Source: Pontederia crassipes (Eukaryota > Streptophyta > Magnoliopsida > Commelinales > Pontederiaceae). From it: a stretch of 64,000 nt of DNA. Of this stretch, positions 22,052 through 34,640 are shown piece by piece (the stretch's first letter is position 1; every line of letters starts with the position of its first letter). Under the pieces are notes generated by a model, which saw only the letters and a list, made by a program, of their open reading frames with translations, was not told the DNA's origin and searched no databases. The position numbers and the translations under genes were made by a program. Location of the stretch: contig CM060198.1 in NCBI GenBank assembly GCA_030549335.1, positions 52,264,995 to 52,328,994 on the forward strand, written 5' to 3'.

Positions 22052-22367
22052 TGAGAAATGGTGAGCTCCGAACAATCTTGTCGTTTACTTGCCGGAGGAA
22101 GAGAATGAAGGAAGATCCGGGAAAAGAGAGAGGAAAGTTACAGAGAAGTCTCGAAAGTGAGAGGTAGAAGATGGTGGAAGAAATGAATATTATTTTCAAA
22201 AAGTATATCTCACTACAACTACAACAGGCGTATTTATACTAGGTGAACTGAATGTTACAATGGATATACCGGTATGACTCCACTACAAAGAAAGAAAGAA
22301 AAGTGACTAGTCTGCAACTCTGTCTCTGGTGAACAACTCTGTCTCGACGACATTGCATATTTTAACA
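22052..22367 (-). mobile_element. LTR (316 bp) of the 20.2-22.4 kb segment
   Basis: The plus strand begins TGAGAAATGG and ends TTTTAACA, so the minus strand starts TGTTAAAATATGC and ends CA. It is preceded by the primer site. The flanking 5-mers of this and the left copy (ATATC and GACGT) do not match, so the pair is not a simple intact insertion. Confidence 0.75.
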
Positions 22368-22505
22368 ATATCGAAGAAAAAAATCACCACTAGAAATGAA
22401 CTTTTGGATCGTATCGAGCCATGCTCGAGTTGGTCAAAGTAAAAAAGCTATTAAACTTCTCGCTTTTAAACATTTCAAGGAGAAAAATGAAAAAAATATA
22501 AATAT

Positions 22506-25243
22506 TGTAACACCCCAAGATTTCATCAAGGGAAATATAGTAATTTTACAATTCAATTAGAGTGTTTGATGGATTGAAGTGAATTAAATTCCATTGAGAG
22601 TAGAAATAATAATTAGATTGAGATTAAGAATTCCTATTTGATTTGAGGTCTAAAAAAATGTTTAATTGATATAAGACTCTCAATTAGGATATGATTGAAA
22701 GTCTTATGACCTTAAAATATTTCAGCTATTAAAATAATATTTATTATTATTTTAATTCAAAAATTAGATGATAAAATATTATGGAATTAAATAAATTCGA
22801 AAATAAAGAAAAAAATTGGGGAGGAATTAAATTGGAGGTAAGATTTGTTACATGATTATTTAATTAATTTCAAAATTTATTTAAATAAGAATACATGTGA
22901 ATTAGTTAAAGAGATTTATTTAGAGGATTAAATTTGAAAAGGATTAGACATTGTAGTTAGATTATAATTAAGAATTGATAAATCCTATAAATAAAGATAT
23001 TAGGTCGGGCATCTCCAGAGTACGAAGGTTATTTTCTTTTCCCTTCTCCGTACATACACCTTCGGCGTTCCTCTTTCGATGACGTTGAACAAGGCGCAAT
23101 CGTAAGGATATTAACGCTTGGAGCCGTCAGCGAGAGAGATGAAAGGCAGCAACGTCAGCGCAGGTATCCTTTCGTTCTTTTACGACGTGTTGATTTTACA
23201 GCGCGTCCGTTACACCCAGTCGAATTAGTCCGATGCAATGCAAATCTCGTTGGACGTCAACAATCATTATGGCGTTATGTCTCACAAACCAAAAGAAAAA
23301 TTGTTTCAGCCGTATCTTGCCAACCAAAATAAGAGAGAGAAGGTTAGTGGGAGGAGAGAGAAAGAGAGGGGGAAAGAGATCTGTAAAGAGAGAAAGAAAT
23401 AGAGAGAGAAAAGAAAGAATCTACAGAGAGAAAATCGTGCACAATGATGAGGAGAGAGAAACACATAGAAGGAAGAAAAATATATTTTCTTTTATTTACG
23501 ATTTTCTTTTTAAAAGTTTATTTATTTATGAAATTTTTGGAATAGGAAAAATATATATAGAAAGGAGAAGGATCGTGAATAATTGTCATTGTCGTTCGTG
23601 CAGTCCACAGACAACAGGAACCTAATTGATTTTTTCATCCAACTTAAGGTACGTAGGGGGATCCCCGTGCCATCGATTTTCCGCGACAAGGACCCCAAGA
23701 CTCTTCTTCATTATACATAAATTATATATTATTTGTATCGATTGAATATTGAATGACAGATATGACCTCCAAAAATTATGTTGAAAATACAATTCTTGAT
23801 GGTGACAGAATCCGGTTGGGGTTCTGTTTGACACGGCTTGGATTTTATTTAGCACGATCCGGGTAATGATCAATGCAGATTGAGTTCTGAAATAGAAAAT
23901 ATATTTTTATGAATTGATTTATAGTTTATTGAATTGTTAAGATCGTTAATCATTACCGATCATTTGATTAACATCTCTGATTTTATTATGATCATATTAT
24001 GATCATATTGATTATTATTGTCATTACCCAATCATGATATTGATTATGGTATTGATCCATTGACATTATTATTGATTGATCCTTATGAAATTATTATCGT
24101 ATTTGATTTATCGTCATCCTATCTGATCATATTATTGATTAATAGTGATTTTCTGATTGGGTCATGTTTAACCTAAGATAATTGTTAAAGATAGACATCT
24201 TAGGTAATTGAGATAAAAGTTAAAAATGTATTGGGCCATGTCTACTGATTGCCACTGGGACTGATAGGGCGTTCGGGCTAATATTGTGCCTTCGAGCTGA
24301 TTGGGCCTTCGGGCTAATATTGCACCTTCGGATTGATAGGGCCTTTGAGCTAATATTGCGCCTTCGGGTTGATAGGGCCTTCGGGCTAATATTGCATCTT
24401 CGGGTTGATAGGGCCCTCGGGCTAACTGCTTTGGTGTGATCCTTCATCCCCCATCATATCGAAACTTATTGATTGAAGTGACATGGTGTCCCTAATAATA
24501 AAGAGCTCTCTTATTGCGCTCGAAAGGATTGATCGTAACTCCAAAGATGGAATTGATAATTGAATTGATGATTGAATTATTAATTGAATTGCACCCCTAG
24601 TGGTTGATAGATTATCGATTTCGCACTTATGGTTGATGAAAAATTAAATTGCGCATTTATGGCTGATGGATAATAAATTATGGCCTTTGTGCCTGATAGA
24701 TGAATTGACAAATTATTAATAGAATTGAATTGATAATTATTATTGTGGCCTTCATCGACTTTTGGCCAATTGAATATTGATCAATTGTTAATTGTTAATT
24801 ATTAATTGAATTATGGTTGAATTGTAGTCTTCATTGACATTTGATCAATTATATATTGTTATGAATAATTATTTATTGATATTGACCATGGTTCATATAA
24901 ATATTATGGGTGACCCTACGTACTGAGTTATCTCATTGGGCTTTGCACCTGTATTTGGATCCATACAGATGATGGCGATGGCGATGGTGAGACAGTTAGT
25001 AACTCCTTTGACGGGTGACATGCACATGGATATAGGATTCATTATGGTATAGACGTGGGCCATAACTCATAAGTTATTAGATATGATATAATAGCTTTCG
25101 CATATTATAATAGAATATTATAAATTAGTCTTTCGCTTATGTAAGTCAGTTTGTTGACTGGTCAAAATCAAGGTATAGAATTGAGTGGCGTCGCAGAGAT
25201 AACCTTCTGAGCAGGCAAAAGAAAAAAATCTCGAGACGTTACA
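22506..25243 (+). mobile_element. Solo long LTR of a Ty3/gypsy (Del/Tekay-like) element, 2738 bp
   Basis: It starts TGTAACACCCC and ends GACGTTACA, with AATAT on both sides (22501-22505 and 25244-25248), a perfect 5-bp duplication. There is no attached primer site, polypurine tract or pol. The TGTAACACCCC start and unusual length are typical of Del/Tekay chromovirus LTRs. CTATAAATA near 22986, with GC-richer sequence after it, is a likely promoter TATA box of the former element. Purine-rich sequence at 23325-23480 gives a long chance frame. Orientation is taken from the start motif. Confidence 0.85.
24262..24432. repeat. 36-bp tandem repeat inside the solo LTR, five units
   Basis: GCTAATATTG recurs at 24277, 24313, 24349 and 24385, with a variant (GCTAACTGC) at 24421, exactly 36 bp apart. 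Each unit also has CCTTCGGGTTGATAGGGC. On the minus strand the array stays open as 12-residue repeats (ALSTRRCNISPK), but there is no sign that it is a gene. Confidence 0.9.
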
Positions 25244-26568
25244 AATATTCTAAATGAGATCTTAATTTAGCATTAATAAGTTCCGTAAAACTTGCGAATG
25301 ATCTCGGAGATACGCCCACCTCAAAACAATATATGTATATATGAAAAAATATGTGACCTTCAACACAATTTTAGGTTAAAACCATATAAACGTACGGGTT
25401 GTACGGCCCATCTCTGCATGCCAACTGCATTGGGCCAGATTAGTGTTTGTTTTTACGATGACGACAACAAAAATTGATAAGTTATTTATGTAACAAAACT
25501 CTTGAAAAAATTGAGCAATAGTTTCTTCATTTCTTTTCTAAAAAATGATTTTAGAAGTTTTTGGAAAAAAATCATGAAAACTAGTATAATATTTTCGTAT
25601 CACTTTAAAGAAAAACTACTACACCTCTATGAGCAAGATGATTTTTTATATAGAAAAATGAAAATAAATAATAAAAAATTGAATTTAACATTTCATGGGG
25701 GCTTTTATTTTCCATGGATTTGTAATTTTATGTTGAAAAAAATTAATATATTGTATGCTTATATGTTGTAGTATATATATATTGCATCGAATAATAAATG
25801 CGTTAAACAGTAACATGTACATTCAGTGCCCCTTTTATGTTGTGACCCCTCCATAGACGGAGATAAGTAGTGGACAGTGTGGGCAGTTGCACATGCAGAT
25901 AGATAGATAGATTTGGCAAATTGACTTTGAGCTGTGTCAAATTTGGGAATGGACATGGAAACAGTTCACGAGTACTCACTCATTTGATGATTTTTGTTGT
26001 TCCAACATTTTGTTTATATACCTTCCATTAGCCAAAATTACATCATATATCTTTTTTAGATAATTAGGCTAATGTGTGTAAGGAACAATTTCATTATATC
26101 ATTCCCTCAGGCATGTACACTAGTTGATCGAAGAATAAATGTCTGACATATTTCGAAAATATATTCATGGACGAATAAAAAGGGAATATACAAAATAATT
26201 TAGAATGTTGTAAAATTACTTTTTTGAATTTTTAAATATTAGTAATAATAATTTATTTTTTTTAATGAATATAATAGTTTATTGTTTTATTTAAATTTAT
26301 ATTTTATGGGATAAAAACTTGTTATCATTTCTGAATTTAGTTAAATAGTTATTTAAATATAATTATTATCCTTGTATTTAACTAATAATCTCATCTAAAA
26401 TTAAATATAGCCATTTGGTTTCATGTATTTTTAAATTATTATTTCAATAAAATAGATAATTAAATATGTAACATAATTTAAAAATTGATTATAGTGATTT
26501 ATTTTAAAAATAAATTAAATAACATAAAGAAGAAGTTTATTTTGTATTCATAATTATGTTGAAAACTA
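25244..26568. other. AT-rich DNA, nothing assigned
   Basis: Short frames at 25292-25771 have A/T-run composition and no recognisable protein. I do not call a gene. Confidence 0.5.
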
Positions 26569-26578
26569 TTAAAATTTA

Positions 26579-27102
26579 GGATTATTTCCATAAACTTCTC
26601 TTAAATTATCATAATTTTCTGCATCTAATCTCAAACTACAAACTTATTTTTTTATATCTCTAAACTATAACGATTTTTTCACTTTAGTCCTTTCACCTTC
26701 TATTATATTTTTCATTACTTTTGATTTTTTTCATTTATGAAAAGACAACATTATTCCTCCCTCCATAATACATCAAATAATAAATATAAATAAGAAAAAA
26801 AGGAAAAAATTGGGGAGTGTAATTTAGTCTTTCTCATAAATGACAATTTTTTTTTGTTTAACACTTTAATCCTTGAAACTATTTTTTATTTTTTATATTT
26901 TTTATTTCATGTTTTTCTAGAGGGAAGGGTAAATTCGTCTTTTCATAAATAAAAAAAGTAAAAGTAATAGAAAATGTAACAGAAGTGGATGTGAGGACTA
27001 AGATGAAAAATCACGATAGTTAGGGATTTAAAAAAATAAATTCGTAGTTTAAGATTAAATTTGAAAAATCATAATAATTTAGAAAATTTTATGGAAATAA
27101 CC
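26579..27102. mobile_element. Mutator-like foldback MITE (524 bp)
   Basis: The left arm starts GGATTATTTCCATAAA and the right arm ends TTTATGGAAATAACC. The two arms stay complementary for about 180 bases with scattered mismatches, for example AAACTACAAACTTATTTTTT against its counterpart near 27045. TTAAAATTTA occurs immediately outside both ends (26569-26578 and 27103-27112), a 9-10 bp target duplication as made by Mutator-like elements. The short spacer has no coding capacity. Confidence 0.85.
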
Positions 27103-27112
27103 TTAAAATTTA

Positions 27113-30100
27113 TCATGCAAATATATACAACTTAAATAAATCTAATTGGATTCAATTTTTTGAAGTATAGCTAACTAATATTAATATAATATACATAACC
27201 TAAAATTTGTGGGATCAATTGCTTGACGCCCATGTTTGTAAGAGTAGCACCGGTATCAATATCCATGAATGATTGCCATAAAAGTAGTTGTGGTTAAAGA
27301 TCAGTAACTAGATTCACTTCACCAGATTAACATCTTTTTGCAATTAGAAAACTCCACAGATTCGGCCATTGAAATGCATCGTTAAATATTGACTCTTTAT
27401 ATTTTATTATATTGATCTTTTATATTTATAATAATAAACAATAATATGTAAATAAATCCTTAATTCATATGCATTACATTTATCCTCATGATTATTTTTT
27501 TTCATAAAATACAAGTTGAGTTTTTATATTCTCTATATTTTTTAACAATAAAAAATAGTATATTATCCTTCATTTATTTTTTAAAATCATAAAAATATAA
27601 ATTTAGACATCAAATATCTTTATCCGTCATCTATTCCTATTTCAGTTTTTATCCTGTTTTTAAATTATTTATCTTTGTCTTCATGAATAAACTTATTTAA
27701 TGAAAAATATGATAACTCAAGAATATTAATTACTTTTAATTAATTATGAAAATTCATAATTATTTTTAAATTTTAAAAGTCATATATCTTATATCTACTT
27801 AATTTCATTAAAGTGGATGTGAAGAGTCATAATTATTTTTTAAAATTTAAATCACATATATAAATCATATCGCCTTTAATCATTATTTAGAGTAGATTGG
27901 AAAAGATCAACAATATCATTTCCATATAAATATTTGATATTATTACCGATAGCAACATTGAAATATATATTTTTAGCATACATATAGGAATGTAAAAGAA
28001 TAATTATTCTAATATTATAAAATATATAATATTTTTTTTATAATCATCTTAAATATTTTAAAATATAAACTTAATTAATATTATTTTAATTCAAATTGTA
28101 AGATATTTATAGATATAATGTATGCCGTAAAAAAATAGTGCATATATATATTATAAATTATAATAAAATTATATTTTATTGATGTCATTAAACTTATTTA
28201 TTAAAATATATTTAAGTTGCGTGTAACGCCAGTGAGTTAAAGTAGTTCAATTATACAAGGGTGATTTTGAAGGCCAAGACATACAAACAATTAATGCGGA
28301 TTATTTTAATAATTGATTTAGTGAACGGTCATTGACCCGCCCTTGAATTATGTGAGGTCTAAAAATAATTAATCATGTCTTCATGTAGCGGTATTTCTTC
28401 TCTTGTCTAACTTATTTTTGCACATAATTTTAAAAGGTTATTTACTTAAGACTTCTGAACTATGAATCTTTTTTATATTTATTCATGTCTTTCAAATATT
28501 CCATTGACTCTCCTTGAATTATATCGTCTTTTCAACTTAAATACATTCGTCAATTTTTATCAACTTTTTCGTTAATTATTATTTTTTTATTTATAAATGA
28601 TCAAATTATTCTTTCATCGTATCATTTAACATTGAAAAATATAAAATAATATATTATAAAAATAAAAAAGTTTACTTTGCCAGAGGACGTTAGGGAGGCA
28701 ACGCTCGCGAGGGGTGCATGTATATGTGGATGTTGCATATACATATTAGAAAGTGTGTGCATTATCATGTTGTGCATGCATATGCACTCGAACTCATTCT
28801 TATCCCCAAAAATATCTTGATCTTGTTAGAAAGTGTGTGCATGTATATGTAGATGTTGCAGTATGAACTATATTACACAATAACCACATTGTTATTAAAA
28901 CTATTTAACAGTGTTTGTGCTTCCATACGAACTTGACATATAAGAAGTCATCTTTTGTTTAATTTGTTAGTCCTATGTTATCATAAGATGGTGTCTTAAA
29001 TGTTGCATGGTTTAAATCTAAGAAATTTTAATTTACTTTTAATTCAAACCAGATTTAAAACAGGACATTTTGTAATTATATATAGGACAACTAATCCACT
29101 TTGGATGTTGCAGACAAAAGATTGGATTCCTAAATAATATCCCTATTAACAAGGGAAAGAAAGATGTATATCTTTTCTGTCAATGCTGGAATGAATAATA
29201 CTAACAAGAACAACAAATTATCCCCCACTTTAATTTTATGTTGGCCCATCATAATTCCGGTTTAGATCTAAGATACCATGATGTATTATTGTGCATATAA
29301 TCTTCTTAATAATAAATAAAAAAGTGTATAAATTTTTGTGATTAGTCCAACATTGCTCAAATTAATTTATATATTTTCTGTACCAAATCAAAAGCAGACT
29401 TCACAAAAGTTGGCATGCATCTGCACAAAAGGTCTAGAATTTTGTTTTGCTTATGTTCCACAATTCACTAAAAAAGATCTCAAAATTCATTCAGTAATAA
29501 AAGTCTGCAACTTTTAGCCTCAATTAGATTTTCTTGGGACTCTCTTTATGGAAACAATAAAATGGAAAGAAAAAGTATCAATAAAAATTCCATTGTTTAT
29601 TATCTTGTTTTTTCAAGTACATATTTAGGCCATGGCCTACTTTGAGCCCACAGCTTGTTCTACTCATTTATTTTATTATAATTCTTCTATTTTTTAGCAC
29701 TATTATTTTATTTCATATGTCAAAGTACCATTTGGCATCAAATTAATAATAATGACGATAATGATTGATTGAAATATTTTAAAATGCTAGAATGATCAAT
29801 ATATTAGTTATTGGCGCCTACACTTTTATTTTTTAAAATGGCATCTAATTACTTTTGTATTATTTATAGCCACTTCGTAGTCTATTATTGTTTTTATTAT
29901 TTTTTGAATTATGGCGTTTGAAACAAATATATTCCAAAGAACAAAAGACTAATGTAATAAAATTATATTTCCACATTATTAGAATGTTCATTAATTTTGA
30001 ATAAAAATGAATTTCTTGATTTAGAATTCATATTATAATTCAATCCATTTCTAGTATTTATGGATTTATGGAGGTGTAAATCGTGTGAGTTCCTTGTTGC

Positions 30101-30420
30101 ATCAATATTTAATAATAAATATTCATTTAAATTATTTGATGATACAATTAAAGTTATCTTAATCTTTTATATTAAGATCTATCATCATATTTCAATCCAA
30201 CGATTGGATTACGCATATAAATACAATTTTCTCTTTGTACACATATAAAATAAACTCGTATGCGTATTGTGAATCCATAAACCCTATCTACCAAATTCAC
30301 TAACATTATTTTCTCTAAAATGCTCAATGAAAAATAGGCTATGATTTCTTATTAATTTGTATTTGAACTACATATTTATCTTTATCTCATCAACCCATCC
30401 TTTGGCCATTACTCAATCGA
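27113..30420. other. Long AT-rich region without genes
   Basis: Very AT-rich throughout. A small local duplication near 28715-28860 repeats TTAGAAAGTGTGTGCAT and GCATGTATATGTRGATGTTG. No coding sequence, tRNA or transposon ends were identified. Confidence 0.5.
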
Positions 30421-30695
30421 GAGAGAGAGAGAGCCGGTGGCAGGGCTCGTCGGAGCACATCTGGAACGACCCTCTGCGCACAATGGACCTCAAGGGAGCG
30501 GAGCCTGATCATCCCCTAGGCTTGTTTGCCGGCGCCGATCCTGGCCACCGCGATCCCCCGGATGGCCTCGGTGCCGCTGCGGCCGTTGCGCAGGTCCAAA
30601 CCCCCGCCGCTTCCCTCTCGACCTTCTTCAGCACTTGTCCGAGGCCTCCTCCCACCACCAGCCCTCCCGCTTCAGGGCAACACGATTTGTACTAA
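30420..30695 (+). pseudogene. GC-rich exon-like fragment, unidentified
   Basis: A sharp GC-rich island after a (GA)n run at 30420-30434. The plus strand is open over 112 codons ending at 30695 (MDLKGAEPDHPLGLFAGADP in the GC-rich part), and other frames are also open because of the composition. No domain was recognised, so strand and coding status are uncertain. It looks like a captured or stranded gene fragment. Confidence 0.3.
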
Positions 30696-30699
30696 TCCG

Positions 30700-31361
30700 T
30701 GCGATATATATTGTTCATATTTATTATTGCTGAGTCTCATCTTGTTTGCATGCATTCTGCATGAACCGTGTACGTAAACTTTTGGCACCTTGCAAAATAT
30801 GAATTTTCATGTTCTGTTACCTTATTTGAAAGTGCAAGAGATATCTGTTTAATCGATGTTCCATACTTGTTTTGAAGAGAAATTAAAGGTAATGCAATTA
30901 AACAAATGCACCAGAATTGTTTATTTTATATTTCTAGCTTCTGTGGAGATCATGTTCTCCATGGGTTAAATTTTATGGAAACTTGGTTTGCCATAGTGCA
31001 TGCGTATGCCTCAACTTTTAATTTTCCTTGATGAAAATTGATCATAAACATTCAATCTTCTGAAATTTTGGAAGAAAACTCCTAAACTTATCCAAGATAA
31101 TTAACTTAAACAACAATCATACATTATATACATACATACATATATATATATATAATAAGGATTTAATTCCTATGCTCTCAACTTAAGTTGGGAGCATTTT
31201 GCTACCAATTTTTTATCCATCGGATCTTTCATTGATGGTTGCAACCGCGTGCATTTTACAAGCCGTCCGATTCATGATCTACGGCTTATATATGTTTTTA
31301 TTTTTTCAAATTTTTTTCCGTTAACCCACCTTAACGCACGATCATCTCATTTTCTCATTCA
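30700..31361. other. AT-rich DNA before the inverted repeat
   Basis: No gene. CTCTCAACTTAAGTTGGGAG near 31175 is a short perfect-looking palindrome, followed by moderately complex sequence that may be the outer end of the GC-rich element. Confidence 0.4.
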
Positions 31362-33570
31362 TCTTCTCTCTCCTCGCCGACCCGACGCTGCCTCCTTCGC
31401 GATCTGCCCTCGACGCTCCGACGCTCGATCTCACCCCCGACACCGAAGACGGACTAGATCTGCACGACCTCCGGCCAAATCCATCGTACCTCGACGATCT
31501 CCGGCCAAATCTCGTGCAATGGCGGTCCCCCGGCCAGATCTCCCGCAGTGATGGTCCCCTAGCTAGATCTATGCGACGGCGACCTCAAGCACCTCCTCCG
31601 CGATGCCGTCGTCCTCAAGCACCTTCGTCGACCGTCGCTATTCATGCTCGCCGACGCATCCCTTTCCGCCGCATGGGAACCCTCGCGACCGCATGGGAAC
31701 CCTCGCCACCACATGGGAACCCTCACGAACGCTCGCTGTCGCCTCGCGATCCCTTGCCGCTGCTGCCTCCCGACCTCTTGCCGCTGCTGCCTCGTGACCC
31801 CTCACCTCCGGCGCCACCTCGCGACCCCTTGCCACTGCCTCGTGTCGCTCGACCCCTCGCTGCCGCCTCGCGCCCTGAAACACTCATCGCCGTTCGCCGC
31901 TGCCTCGAGTCGCTCGACCCTCTCCGCCGCCTGGCGCCCTGAAACACTCGCCGCCGCCGGCCCATAACCCTTTGCAGGTGGACTAATGGTGGAGACCAAG
32001 TTAATCTCAATTAGTGATAACTAATTTGTGAATTAAATTAGTCCAATTAGTGATAACTATTTTTTGTCGACTTTGATTGGCAAGATTAAATTATTGTCCG
32101 CCGCCGAGTTCGTGCACCGCCATCAAGCCTGCCCGCCCAGCCGCCACCGAGGTAGCCCGCCACCTCCGCGACCCCAGCGACTGCTTCCATGCGATGTCCC
32201 CTGCTGCACCCCGCTTGCCATCCCCTGCCGCACCCCCGTCGACCTCGCACTACCATACCGTCAATCCTGCACCATTGCTGCTGTTCAATTTGTAATTCAT
32301 GTTTAATTCATTAATTTATTTGTAATTGTTTTTATTTATTTTGGATGATTATCGTCATATGACGTCCTTATGAAATCGAATGTCAAAAAGTAGTAGCAAC
32401 GATCTTTGCCATGCAATTCTAATTATCATTTGGATGTTCAAAGTATTCCTTTAGATGATCAAAGTAGTCCCGAATCATTTAGCTAATTGAGGCGAAAATA
32501 TCAGAAGATGATATCGCTCCTCCGACGACGCTACTCACGCTCACTTGGATGATAAAAATCAGTGACCTTGCATTGCATTTCCATTTTGTTCATACCAATG
32601 ACAATCTCATTTGTGTTGAAACATTATCCCATTTTTTCATGCTCCGCACTCTAGATTGCAACTCAACAGCTTTTTAGGGCAGAATTATCATACATGCAAA
32701 GAAAATCTTGTAATAAAAAATTGTAACATAAACATCCTTGCATTACAACTCAAAATTACAATAAAATGTACATGTTACAATTACAACATTACAACTCCAA
32801 ATCAACCCCAAATTGCAACGACTCTCTTATGATTACACAAATTAGACAAAAATTGGGGCAGCGAGGGGTGCGAGGGTTCCGGCAAAGGCGACCAGGGGTC
32901 TCAAAGCAGCGGCGCCGAGTGATTGCGAGGGTTCCCATGCATTGACGAGGGATGGCGAGGCGGCGACGATGAGGGGTCACGGCGGCGGATAGAGGCGGGG
33001 TGTGCGAGGGTGGTTGGCGCTCAGAGGGGCTGTTCGTCGGCGCTTGGCAGAGGAGCTCAGAAGGGGAGCAGCAGCGGATAGGGAGGGGGTCGCCGAGGCT
33101 TGAAGTCGGCGGCGGACAAGGAGGGGGTCGCATAGGTGGGGGTCCGGTGACCCCCACCGATCTCCGTGTGTCGTGGTTGTGCGAGGTCGATGGCTGAAGC
33201 TCGGAGGCGGGTGTGGTGACACAAGGAGATCGGTGGGGGTCGCGGCGTGCTCGCGGTCGGGGGCGAAGCTCGGCATGAGGGGGATAAAGGCGTGGCTTGG
33301 CGTGGGTGCTCAAGGTCGCCCGAGTCAGAGCTGTGCGCAGATCTGGACGAAGATCGGTGAGGTTTGATGGATCTGGCCAGAGGTCGCGCAGATCTGGATG
33401 GGGGACCGTCGCTGCGGGAAATTTGGCTGGGGAACCGCGGTTGCGCGAGATCTGGCCGGAGATCATCGAGGTATGACGGATCTTGTCGGAGGTCGTGCAG
33501 ATCTAGTCTGTCGTCGACGTCGAAGGCGGATCGCGAAGGGGGCAGTGTCGGGACGGCGAGGAGAGGAAGA
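31362..33570. mobile_element. GC-rich long inverted-repeat (foldback) element
   Basis: The left arm (about 31362-31960) and right arm (about 32870-33570) are reverse complements with scattered changes. ACTAGATCTGCACGACCTCC near 31452 matches the complement of 33480-33510, and CGATCTCCGGCCA near 31495 matches the complement of 33455. ATGGGAACCCTCGC near 31673 matches the complement of 32925-32940. The spacer (31960-32870) holds another GC-rich piece and AT-rich sequence. Overlapping proline/arginine-rich frames on both strands are a by-product of composition. The right end is cut off beside a copia fragment, so no target duplication can be read. A Mutator-like or foldback element is the likeliest class. 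Confidence 0.65.
31668..31733. repeat. 20-bp tandem repeat in the left arm
   Basis: Three units share the core CATGGGAACCCTCGC with changes (CGCATGGG, CGCATGGG, CACATGGG). It lies within the inverted repeat; the right arm has a single matching copy near 32930. Confidence 0.8.
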
Positions 33571-33582
33571 CGAATAATTTGG

Positions 33583-34640
33583 AGTAGGCAAACATGCAAA
33601 TTATTCCTTAGAAATAATTCATTCTGATATCTGTGGTCCTATGAATGTTAAAGCTAGACATTGTTTCTCTTATTTCATCATTTATATCGATGATTATTCG
33701 CGATATGGTGTGATCTATTTAATCACCCACAAATATGAGGCATTAGAGTGTTTCAAAAGATTCTTGCATATGACTGAGAATCAATTGGATCACAAGATTA
33801 AAGTCTTGCGTACAGATCGTGGTTGTAAATATTTATCCGATCTCTTTAGGAAATTATGTTATGAAAAAGGGATTGTTAGATAATTAACAATTTCTAAAAC
33901 TTTGTAACAAAATGGTATTGCAGAAAGACGAAACCGGACTCTACTTGATATGGTCCGATCAATGATGGCGCAAGCAAATCTTTCTATTTCTTTCTGAGGT
34001 GATTCCTTGTTGACTGCAGCTTATACATTAAATCGGGTTCCATCAAAGTCTGTAGATTCTACTCCTTACGAACTCTAGACAAGACGAAAGCTTGAACTTA
34101 ATTATTTGCACCCCTGGGGGTGCACAACCTATGTACTTCATACTTCTCATAAGTATGGAAAGTTGGGTCCTCGAGGAAAAAAGTATCTTTATAAGATATT
34201 CTGAGACCTCCAAAGGATATATTTTCATAGGTGAAAAGGATGATGGAACTGTGACAGAGATCGCAAGTAGAGATGCTACATTCTTAGAAGATGATTTTCC
34301 TACGCAAGGCGAAACAGATAAAGATCTTCACCTCGACGAGGAAGAAGATCATGAGTTGGCTCATCCGACAGATCAATCTGCTGAGGAGTATGTCTCCTTA
34401 CCTCAGAATCCTATTCCAAATGGAAGAGAATCATCGCCAACTGAAGAACGAGATATACCAGAATGTTCAATACGTCGGACTAATAAAAAAAGTATCCCAC
34501 GTCATCATTTTGAGATTGAGGGGGAAGCTTTATAATTAGTCCCGAAGACGAACATGAGCCTAAAATAATTGAGAAGGCTCTCTCGTGTCCTATGAAGGAA
34601 GAATGGATGAAAGCGATAGAAGAAGAAGTGAATTGGTGCT
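33583..34640 (+). pseudogene. Ty1/copia pol fragment: integrase to start of reverse transcriptase
   Basis: It starts inside the integrase core with IHSDICGPM (first catalytic Asp), then YIDDYSRYGVIYL, LRTDRGCKYLS (second Asp) and, after a stop at 33881-33883, NGIAERRNRTLLDM (Glu). STPYEL, LHPWGCTTYV and YGKLGPRGKK follow. The integrase tail and linker contain YSETSKGYIFIGEKDDG, TEIASRDATFLEDDF and RHHFEIEGEAL. It ends at the reverse transcriptase entry EEWMKAIEEEV. Several stops and shifts break it. The N-terminal pol, LTRs and most of the reverse transcriptase are missing. Lineage within copia is not resolved. Confidence 0.9.

Noticed and set aside
20195-22367. A complete LTR retrotransposon
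   Set aside because: The left LTR is only half present, flanking 5-mers differ, and no pol was seen.
23233-23625. 130-aa Arg/Glu-rich frame as a gene
   Set aside because: It is a translation of a purine-rich tract inside the solo LTR.
24220-24447. 12-residue repeat protein on the minus strand
   Set aside because: It follows from a 36-bp tandem repeat without start context, domain or transcript signals.
30526-30777. Second frame over the GC-rich island as a separate protein
   Set aside because: It overlaps the other frame out of phase and has no recognisable domain; coding strand cannot be decided.
31249-33627. Many overlapping Pro/Arg-rich frames as genes
   Set aside because: They occur on both strands and in several frames over one inverted repeat; GC-rich composition removes stop codons.
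33641-33883. Stand-alone plant gene
   Set aside because: Motifs HSDICGP, RTDRG and NGIAERRN identify it as copia integrase.
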